64,000 nucleotides of DNA from a virus. Below the pieces are notes generated by a model, which did not search any database, was not told the DNA's origin, and saw nothing but the letters and a program-made list of their open reading frames with translations. The stretch covers positions 1-64,000 of IMG/VR virus record IMGVR_UViG_3300009285_002342; one strand, 5' to 3'. A program made the position numbers and the translations under genes. How positions within the stretch are numbered: the first letter of the stretch is position 1; the number at the start of each line of letters is the position of its first letter. Below are positions 57,968 to 64,000 of the stretch, piece after piece.

Positions 57968-58093
57968 TTACATACCCCAATATGCCGGCGAAGTCACGCA
58001 CATATCAGCTATTCCGGAAGGTAGGGATTTTAAGACATCTATATTGTGCCCTAAATATATTTTAGAATCACCGAATTCACGATAAGGTTTCAT
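57968..58093 (-). pseudogene. Truncated N4-cytosine-type DNA methyltransferase start
   Basis: 41 codons from ATG 58093 (ATGA overlap). IYLGHNIDVLKSLPSGIAD then MCVTSPAYWGM corresponds to the first region and TSPPYWG catalytic motif of N4mC/N6mA methyltransferases, with SPPY changed to SPAY and the remainder gone. It stops where the chain would continue (LRDYG). No intact copy is beside it in the window. Confidence 0.7.
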
Positions 58094-58851
58094 ATTTTTG
58101 ATCTTACCTTCCGAATAGCAATAGGATTCATTTTTTTCTTAAACGCACGTAAAGACTCGTTCCCTAAATCCCCACAATCATTTACGTATTTTCCGTTTCC
58201 GTATTCTGCCACTTCCCGATAAAACAGCAACCTCATATATTCAGCTAAGTACGGTTCCGCTAAACAAATTGAATAGCGGAAAATTAGATATTTGAAATTC
58301 TCATCCCAAACATTTAAGCCGACAACTTTCTTCCTCTCCATGTCTATCAGAACTTTTCGATTTTTACCGTTTAGACAAAAATCTAACAATACTTCCGCAT
58401 CTTCAATTTGTCTAAAACGCAAAGTCCATTCCGTTAGAAGATCGATAATCGGCGTTACAGGATGCCCCACTACGGCACGAAGATAAGTTAATTTCGGATT
58501 TCGGGCAACGAACTTCCGACTATTTTTACGAAACACTGCCCACTCCCCTCCTTTCATAGTGAGAAAATCGGCAGGATCGTAAATATACTCATAGTCAAGA
58601 AATTCGTTGCCCAACGGGCATTCCGGAAAGTCAGCCCAAAAAGGAGAGTCTTTCCAAAGTGGATTGCCCATTTTTCGGATAACCGGAAACAGTATTTGTT
58701 TTCCCTTATCTTCAACCCAAACTTCGCTTCCGGTATCGTAAACACGAAATTCGGCCCTATCGAAATATTCCTCCGAGCACCAGCAATTCGGCGTTATTCC
58801 GTTAAGGCGAAGAATTTCTAAATATTCTTTCGGACTAATCAGTTTTTTCAT
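58090..58851 (-). CDS. GNAT/DUF2156-like protein
   Basis: 253 aa. It has DFLTMKGGEWAVFRKNSRKF in the middle and a C-terminus YVNDCGDLGNESLRAFKKKM that resembles the DUF2156/LPG-synthase C-domain, a double GNAT fold that transfers aminoacyl or acyl groups. Its position near the Mom-like gene hints at a DNA- or membrane-modifying role, not proven. Confidence 0.5.
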   Translation of the reverse strand: MKKLISPKEYLEILRLNGITPNCWCSEEYFDRAEFRVYDTGSEVWVEDKGKQILFPVIRKMGNPLWKDSPFWADFPECPLGNEFLDYEYIYDPADFLTMKGGEWAVFRKNSRKFVARNPKLTYLRAVVGHPVTPIIDLLTEWTLRFRQIEDAEVLLDFCLNGKNRKVLIDMERKKVVGLNVWDENFKYLIFRYSICLAEPYLAEYMRLLFYREVAEYGNGKYVNDCGDLGNESLRAFKKKMNPIAIRKVRSKI

Positions 58852-59693
58852 TATCTTCGAAGAAACCCCGTTCCTTTTTGCCTTTTAACGGTTTCTTTTC
58901 TTTCTTCGCCTTCTCTGCTATCAGCCGTTGAATCAGCTTCTTCGACACCCCGCCCGATTTCCTCGATTTCCCGCCCATTTTCTTCCTCCTGTATTGATTC
59001 TAAGAAACATCCTTCGTCATACAGACAACCCGCGACAATTCCTTTCATTCCAAACTTATCCCCTTCGATTACTGCAAAATCATTCTTCTTACCGAAGAAA
59101 AACTTTACAGTATTCGAAAATGTAAAAAGGGCTAAAAGATCGGCGGTCCTTAATCCTATCGGCCCGAAGTCTTCTTTTATCGTCTTCCCCCATGATACCC
59201 CGAAACCCTCTTTCACTTGCGTTAATTCTACGGTAGAACCGGAATAGATGTCCCTTTGTAGAAGAAGCGGTTTCCGATTCTTAGCTGAAACCTCAATATG
59301 ACTAAGGCTTTCTTCTAAAAGAGAAAGAACTTCGGTATGCAAATCCAAACGGTTATCGCCTTTTTTCTTATAAAGTTTCCGAAAAGAATCATCTATTTCG
59401 TCAAAAGTCCGCTTAGAAGTAGCACAAGATTTTTTTCTTACGAAACCAGCGGCGTTTTGCGTAAATACAATTTTCCCGTCTATTAACTTAAAATCCGGCG
59501 AATCGTACTGATTAGATTCCATACCGATCTTTTCAGGAAATTCTTCTTTCGAATCAAAATGCAGAATAACTGTATTGTCGAAGTTGGCTATGTAGATAGA
59601 CTTATTTCCTAAGAAGACTTCGTTTCTTAAATGCCCATTTTGAGTTAAGACTACTGCTATAGAAAGTATTTTTTCGGTCATTTGATTAATCAT
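58851..59693 (-). CDS. Hypothetical protein, 280 aa
   Basis: ATG 59693 overlaps the radical SAM gene's stop (ATGA). The first 220 residues are beta-rich, faintly clamp-like or Mov34-like but not enough to say. The last 60 are Glu-rich and disordered. Unknown. Confidence 0.55.
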   Translation of the reverse strand: MINQMTEKILSIAVVLTQNGHLRNEVFLGNKSIYIANFDNTVILHFDSKEEFPEKIGMESNQYDSPDFKLIDGKIVFTQNAAGFVRKKSCATSKRTFDEIDDSFRKLYKKKGDNRLDLHTEVLSLLEESLSHIEVSAKNRKPLLLQRDIYSGSTVELTQVKEGFGVSWGKTIKEDFGPIGLRTADLLALFTFSNTVKFFFGKKNDFAVIEGDKFGMKGIVAGCLYDEGCFLESIQEEENGREIEEIGRGVEEADSTADSREGEERKETVKRQKGTGFLRR

Positions 59694-61099
59694 AAACAAT
59701 CCTCCAAAATTCTTATTCTAAAATCGTCTTCCTTTTCATATTTCCAGATTATCCTTCCTTCGGAATCATTCCCCACCGGTACTATCCCCCTTCCCCAATC
59801 CAGCGAATAAGAAGGATTTCCGCTAAGGTTCCACAATCCAAAAAATTCCTGCTTAAGATTTTCAGAAAGGAAACCCCCGTTTTCTTCTACATACTTTTCG
59901 TATTCATCCCAAGTTACCGCCCGTCCTTTCTGGTTTTTTATGTACCAGATCGCAGACACAGAACTTCCGCGATTAAATTTTGAATCCGGAAAGAAATCCC
60001 CCACTTCGCAACATATCTCGTTTCCGTTTTCCGCTACATTCCCTAAGTCGAAAGTAGAACAACGGAATCCCTTTTCTCTAAAAAGGTCCATAAACTTTCC
60101 TAGAAGAAGGGAACCAAGGGCTTGACTATCGGAAGTAAGCAGATACATCCGGTTAAAATCATATCCTAAATTCGTAAAGTTATTACGGATACCTGGATTG
60201 TTGGCGGAATAGGAATATGTATCGAAGGTAATGTGTCGAACGCCGGCCGCATAAACTTCTTCAATATATTTTTCGACGAATTCCTTTTCGTCATTTATGA
60301 AAACCATCCACGGCTCTATCCTAGCCACAACCCTTATCCCAGCAGAAGATAAAATGCGCATCGCCTCTAACCGCTTTTTGTAAGAAGGCGCTCCCGGCTC
60401 TATCGCTTTTAAGATCCGGTTGTCTGCGGAAATCAAAGTAACGTGTACTGCAGCTTTAGAAGGATTATCCGCTAAAGCGGAAAGGTAAGGTTCTTCGGCA
60501 GGTAAATCCGATTTAGTATTTATCATTATCGGATAATTTCTGTCTTTTAGATGATTCAAAAACGCTAACGCTATTCCGTTCTTCCTTTCTGCGTAAATAA
60601 AATCTTCGAATCGAATTCCTAACCGAATCGGAATACGGTTTTTTATCGCTCTTTGAATATCGGAAGCATTTAACGGAAGTCCCTTAGCGACAACCTCAAA
60701 ATGCCTATCCAGTTCCGCACGAAAATAATCAGGCGGGCAAGATCGTATTCCCATTTCCTCAGTTCTATCCCAAAAGGAAGTGTACAATGTCGCTTTTAGT
60801 ATATCCGCGAAGCAATATTGGCAACGGAAAGGGCACGCCTTTGCGTCATAGCAATCCGCATTGAGGGGCATCGGGCAAGCGGCTGCCCGAAGACTAACCT
60901 CAATAAAATGTTTAATCCTTTCCGTGTTAAATATCTTCTCTTTGTTTTGCCACTTTTGCCTTATCAGATTAAATTCATGATAATTTGTTTTTCTGCCTTT
61001 AATCTTAACTTCGGATTTCAATTTGTCTTTAACGGAAGTTAGAATCTTCTGTCTGGGAATCAGTTTAGAAACTAAAGATCGCAATTCGTAATAATTCAT
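59690..61099 (-). CDS. Large SPL-like radical SAM enzyme
   Basis: 469 aa. CPFRCQYC at 89-96 (C89, C93, C96) is the CxxxCxxC cluster motif after a helical N-terminal domain. A further cysteine pair (NEICCEVGDF near 367) may hold another site. The layout is spore-photoproduct-lyase-like, a family containing both DNA-lesion reversal and base-modifying enzymes. It overlaps the aldo/keto reductase gene, and another radical SAM lies two genes upstream. Confidence 0.83.
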   Translation of the reverse strand: MNYYELRSLVSKLIPRQKILTSVKDKLKSEVKIKGRKTNYHEFNLIRQKWQNKEKIFNTERIKHFIEVSLRAAACPMPLNADCYDAKACPFRCQYCFADILKATLYTSFWDRTEEMGIRSCPPDYFRAELDRHFEVVAKGLPLNASDIQRAIKNRIPIRLGIRFEDFIYAERKNGIALAFLNHLKDRNYPIMINTKSDLPAEEPYLSALADNPSKAAVHVTLISADNRILKAIEPGAPSYKKRLEAMRILSSAGIRVVARIEPWMVFINDEKEFVEKYIEEVYAAGVRHITFDTYSYSANNPGIRNNFTNLGYDFNRMYLLTSDSQALGSLLLGKFMDLFREKGFRCSTFDLGNVAENGNEICCEVGDFFPDSKFNRGSSVSAIWYIKNQKGRAVTWDEYEKYVEENGGFLSENLKQEFFGLWNLSGNPSYSLDWGRGIVPVGNDSEGRIIWKYEKEDDFRIRILEDCL

Positions 61100-62079
61100 A
61101 ATGGATAGTTACTTTCTATTTCGGCAATTTCGTCATCGGCAAGTTCTATTTTTACGGATTTAAGATTGTCTTTTAGATGCTCTAAATTATTTGTAGCTGG
61201 AATTGGAAGGACACCTTTCTTGCTTAAAAGCCAAGATAATGCAATTTGTGGCGATTTGCCTCCCTTTGATTTTGCTATTTTGTCTAAAATTGGTTTGTGT
61301 AATTTCTTATATGATTGCCCCAAAGGGCTATAGGCAATAACCAATATCCCCCTTTCTTGACAATACGGCAATAAAAATTCTTCTATACGCCTATCAATAA
61401 GCGAATAACTGACTTGAACGGAACGTATAACGTCACCAGAAAAATCAGAAAGAAATCTTTGCATTGATTCAATCATATCTACCGAACAATTACTAAGACC
61501 TATAGAAAGAATCTTGCCCTTTTTACGCAATCCAACTAAAGTTTTACCTAAAACCTCGTCCGAATACTTATCGTTAGGAAAGTGAATTTGCAAATGGCTA
61601 ACCCTTCCTAACTTTTCTAAAGATCTTGAAACGGTAGAAGTAAGTGCAGAAGATGACATATGATCCCTTCGAACTTTTGTAGCTACGGGAATTGAAATGT
61701 TTTTTAGTGCTTTCCCCAATTCTGTTTCTACCTTACCGTATCCGTATCCTTCTGCGGTATCTATCAATACAGCGCCGAAATTTACCGCTTCTTCTATAAG
61801 ACTATAATCATATTTCCAACCATATGTCCCGAAACCAATACCGCATTTACATTCGATTTCCATTGGTTTAAAAGAAATATCCTGGTGGTCTAAAAGTTTT
61901 TCTAAACGCCTAACCGAATATTGAAGTAATTCTTTTCTTTTAATCAAAAGCGCAGAAGATAAAGACATATAGCGTAGATTAAGTCCCCACATCGATCCGT
62001 GCAAAACATCTGAAGCCCCTGCGCTTAATTTCTTATCAAAAGAAAAGTTTTTTATTTCGTCAAGTATTTTTAACCACAC
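61096..62079 (-). CDS. Aldo/keto reductase with a novel N-terminal extension
   Basis: 327 aa. Residues 76-327 have the AKR tetrad D107-Y112-K135-H166 and the GLSNC/YSLIDRR/YSPLGQS segments. Residues 1-75 (GASDVLHGSMWGLNLRYMSL and a helix) are not part of any AKR and look like an added domain. NAD(P)H-dependent carbonyl reduction is expected. AKR genes are rare in phages; one between two radical SAM enzymes suggests a multistep base or cofactor modification. Confidence 0.82.
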   Translation of the reverse strand: MWLKILDEIKNFSFDKKLSAGASDVLHGSMWGLNLRYMSLSSALLIKRKELLQYSVRRLEKLLDHQDISFKPMEIECKCGIGFGTYGWKYDYSLIEEAVNFGAVLIDTAEGYGYGKVETELGKALKNISIPVATKVRRDHMSSSALTSTVSRSLEKLGRVSHLQIHFPNDKYSDEVLGKTLVGLRKKGKILSIGLSNCSVDMIESMQRFLSDFSGDVIRSVQVSYSLIDRRIEEFLLPYCQERGILVIAYSPLGQSYKKLHKPILDKIAKSKGGKSPQIALSWLLSKKGVLPIPATNNLEHLKDNLKSVKIELADDEIAEIESNYPL

Positions 62080-62789
62080 AATCCAAAACCTTTCAATTTT
62101 GCTTTCTTTGGTTTGAATTCTTCATGCCCCCTAGAAACAAACAAATCGGAAGGTTGAATATGCGTAATCTTTCCTTTTTCATTTCCATACAAAACCATAG
62201 CGGCATTCATAAAAGCGGAAACAGCTATGAGATTTTTCCCAACAATCGGTTTTGTTTCCTTAGCCAACAATTCGTAGTATTCCTCTTCGGTTTTAACGCC
62301 ATAATGACGGAGATTCCCGAACTTAAAACCAAAACAAGTGCTATCGGCTATTATAACCCATTTTGCTGTTTTCGCTACTCTTGACAATACTTCGCTATGT
62401 CCAGGCAACTTACGCAAAGTAAAGGCGTCAAAATCCAAAATTAGAATGTCCGATTCCGGCGGCGTCCAAGAATAAACATCGTTATTCAATACAGTGTGGT
62501 TTGGAAAATTACTTTTCAAAAAACCACAACAATTTTCGTCCTTATCGTTAATAATCAATTCACAATCAGTCCATCTTGTTAACGAAACAGCGCACCAAAA
62601 ACCAGATCTAGCTATAGCGTCTACGATTTTTGGTTTCTTTCCACAATTTATTACAGACAAAACTGCATCAAGCGTTCTACAAGTTTCCGCTACATCACGG
62701 TACGGAACAACTTGGCTAGGTGTCCTTATCTTTCTTTCTGTCCCTGATTCGGGAATGTCAAGTTTTATTTTTCCTACGGAATAAATCAT
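62070..62789 (-). CDS. Rossmann-type, possibly methyltransferase-like protein
   Basis: 239 aa. KIVDAIARSGFWCAVSL, ELIINDKDE and ILILDFDAFTLRKL suggest a class I methyltransferase-like fold without a clear glycine motif I. It overlaps both neighbours. Function unknown. Confidence 0.5.
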   Translation of the reverse strand: MIYSVGKIKLDIPESGTERKIRTPSQVVPYRDVAETCRTLDAVLSVINCGKKPKIVDAIARSGFWCAVSLTRWTDCELIINDKDENCCGFLKSNFPNHTVLNNDVYSWTPPESDILILDFDAFTLRKLPGHSEVLSRVAKTAKWVIIADSTCFGFKFGNLRHYGVKTEEEYYELLAKETKPIVGKNLIAVSAFMNAAMVLYGNEKGKITHIQPSDLFVSRGHEEFKPKKAKLKGFGLCG

Positions 62790-63856
62790 AGCCCACTATC
62801 CTTCATTGTGTAATGATTTTTTGATTTACCGCACATAATCAATTCTGCGTTTTTTAAATCTTCTTTTGTCCCAATTCCTTCCCAGGTAGTTTCTAAAATA
62901 GTTTTTCTATCTAAACCTTCTTGCAGCAATTTTCTCCAATTGTGAGTGTTAAATTTGAAAGCATTTTTTATGTCTATTCCGCAACAAGTGTTAAGATTAG
63001 ATACCCAATTTTTCGGAAGGTTGACAAAATCCGGACATCCAAGATTTATATTTTCCTTGTCTGCAATTTCGCACAATTCCTTCTGAACAGGTTTCCATTT
63101 TTTATCCTGATTAGCGTCCCATATTTTTTCAATATCTAAACCTATATCCAAAAGACGTTTTGCAGTATAAGGATTCAAATGTAAATTGTAGATATTGTAA
63201 GACATAAAACCATAAGACTTGATAAGTTTAAGAATATCTTTAAATTGCGAAACAGTATGATACCCAGGAATAAAAGGTTCCCCCCTTATTCCAACATTTA
63301 ACCCCAATCTCAACCATTCTTTTCCTATCATTAAACGATCTTTAATCGGAGAGGTTCTTTTCCTTTCGAATATTTCCCAATCAGATTCACAGCCAGCAGT
63401 TATTTCGATTAAAAAACAGAAGCAATCTTTTTTTGTCTTAACAAATAAACCCGTATCCCTTAAAGCATTAGAAATGTATCTTGAACAAATTACGAAAGGC
63501 CAAGATAAATCTATCAGAACCTTAACGCTGTTTCTAGTTACTTTGTGCTGATTTTCTATCGATTGATAAGGATCAGCTTTCCTTCCTAAAAATATTGCCT
63601 TTTTCTTTTTTAACGCAATAGCTAAGGGAGATTTTGGATCTTTTGATCTTTGAGAATCTGTTAATTTTTTACAGATTTGTTCTGGATTTGCTATCCGTTG
63701 TTCTTCGCCCCAAATCTTGTTAAGGTTTCTGCCTAAGCAGTGAAAACAATCTGCTTCACAAGCCCAATAAGATTCAAGAGTCAACGGAAGTGGACAATTT
63801 AGATGGGTTTTTCTAATACAGAAAGGATTTTTATATTCTTTCAAGTTATTCACCAA
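62786..63856 (-). CDS. Second SPL-like radical SAM enzyme
   Basis: 356 aa. CEADCFHC at 33-40 (C33, C37, C40) is the cluster motif, in an early position as in spore-photoproduct-lyase-like proteins. IFLGRKADPYQSIE and EITAGCESDWE are further conserved-looking segments. It is the first gene of the radical SAM/AKR group after the terminator at 63863. Confidence 0.78.
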   Translation of the reverse strand: MVNNLKEYKNPFCIRKTHLNCPLPLTLESYWACEADCFHCLGRNLNKIWGEEQRIANPEQICKKLTDSQRSKDPKSPLAIALKKKKAIFLGRKADPYQSIENQHKVTRNSVKVLIDLSWPFVICSRYISNALRDTGLFVKTKKDCFCFLIEITAGCESDWEIFERKRTSPIKDRLMIGKEWLRLGLNVGIRGEPFIPGYHTVSQFKDILKLIKSYGFMSYNIYNLHLNPYTAKRLLDIGLDIEKIWDANQDKKWKPVQKELCEIADKENINLGCPDFVNLPKNWVSNLNTCCGIDIKNAFKFNTHNWRKLLQEGLDRKTILETTWEGIGTKEDLKNAELIMCGKSKNHYTMKDSGL

Positions 63857-63862
63857 GAATTA

Positions 63863-63896
63863 ATTAGGGACTCGGTGAATTTTCCGAGTCCCTAAT
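63863..63896. terminator. Strong hairpin terminator, usable on both strands
   Basis: AATTAGGGACTCGG pairs with CCGAGTCCCTAATT around an 8-nt loop. It separates the radical SAM group from the partial gene at the right edge. Confidence 0.75.
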
Positions 63897-63911
63897 TTCA
63901 GAAGGGATTTG

Positions 63912-64000
63912 TTAGACAGGGGCTACAGTCTTGGGATCAATCTTGGATACCTTACCGAATCCTATTGCACAAGGCATCATTACATCGACAAGATGTTTCG
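63912..64000 (-). CDS. Partial CDS at the right edge
   Basis: The last 28 codons of a gene entering from the right (KHLVDVMMPCAIGFGKVSKI) end at TAA 63912-63914. The protein is cut by the window, and I cannot identify it. Confidence 0.55.
   Translation of the reverse strand, partial: KHLVDVMMPCAIGFGKVSKIDPKTVAPV

Overview
This 64 kb window looks like an internal piece of a large double-stranded DNA phage, or a phage-derived plasmid. It has dense, overlapping, mostly small genes, many with ATGA or TTGA stop/start overlaps. It carries its own replisome: a DNA polymerase III alpha (dnaE family) carrying an intein, a clamp loader, a sliding clamp, a RecA-like recombinase, a gp32-like ssDNA-binding candidate, a flap nuclease and a split SbcCD. 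Nucleotide enzymes, several HNH homing endonucleases and a tRNA are also present. No terminase, portal, capsid or tail gene is visible, so the virion genes lie outside. The DNA is AT-rich. Codon and spelling habits (frequent TCGGAA, CCGGAA, AAAGGAGG leaders) remind me of a spirochaete host such as Leptospira, but that is a low-confidence guess.

Layout. (1) 1-830 is an AT-rich repeat region. (2) 954-9175 is a plus-strand block of about 21 small genes. Most are unknown; exceptions are a pentapeptide-repeat protein, a radical SAM enzyme and a phosphoribosyltransferase. (3) 9227-9830 is a convergent non-coding zone with a second-type repeat array. (4) 9832-26254 is a long minus-strand run read from a promoter at 26366-26394. 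It holds a nearly complete nonulosonic (sialic/legionaminic-like) acid pathway: 4,6-dehydratase, PLP aminotransferase, acyltransferase, hydrolysing 2-epimerase, NeuB-like synthase and CMP-transferase. An SDR, a Gfo/Idh oxidoreductase, a WbpG-like amidotransferase, a class II glutamine amidotransferase, a SAM methyltransferase and a sulfotransferase accompany it. The sugar genes alternate with small phage-type ORFs. (5) 26405-31441 holds an HNH gene, a secreted protein and an SH3-repeat protein. (6) 31621-41494 is the recombination and nucleotide block: split Rad50/SbcC, Mre11/SbcD, dCMP deaminase, ThyA-like enzyme, flap nuclease. (7) 41957-57643 is the replication block: PD-(D/E)XK nuclease, RecA, tRNA, SSB, clamp loader, DnaE-UDG fusion, DNA methyltransferase, two HD hydrolases, clamp, Mom-like enzyme. 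(8) 57774-63856 is a putative modification block with a GNAT-like protein, two SPL-like radical SAM enzymes, an aldo/keto reductase fusion and a Rossmann-type protein.

Recurrent non-coding signals tie the map together. There are five promoters of the form TTTAAA-N17-TATAAT (or TAAAAT), at least five copies of a roughly 90-bp inverted-repeat intergenic element, and a 16-bp motif (CGTACTGCAAACTTTT) seen nine times, always on the same strand. Several genes are interrupted: a homopolymer frameshift at 5702-5708, another at 53557-53564, in-frame stops at 9128 and 14607, and three truncated 5' gene remnants. Two of those remnants sit directly upstream of an HNH gene that is itself followed by an intact copy of the same gene.
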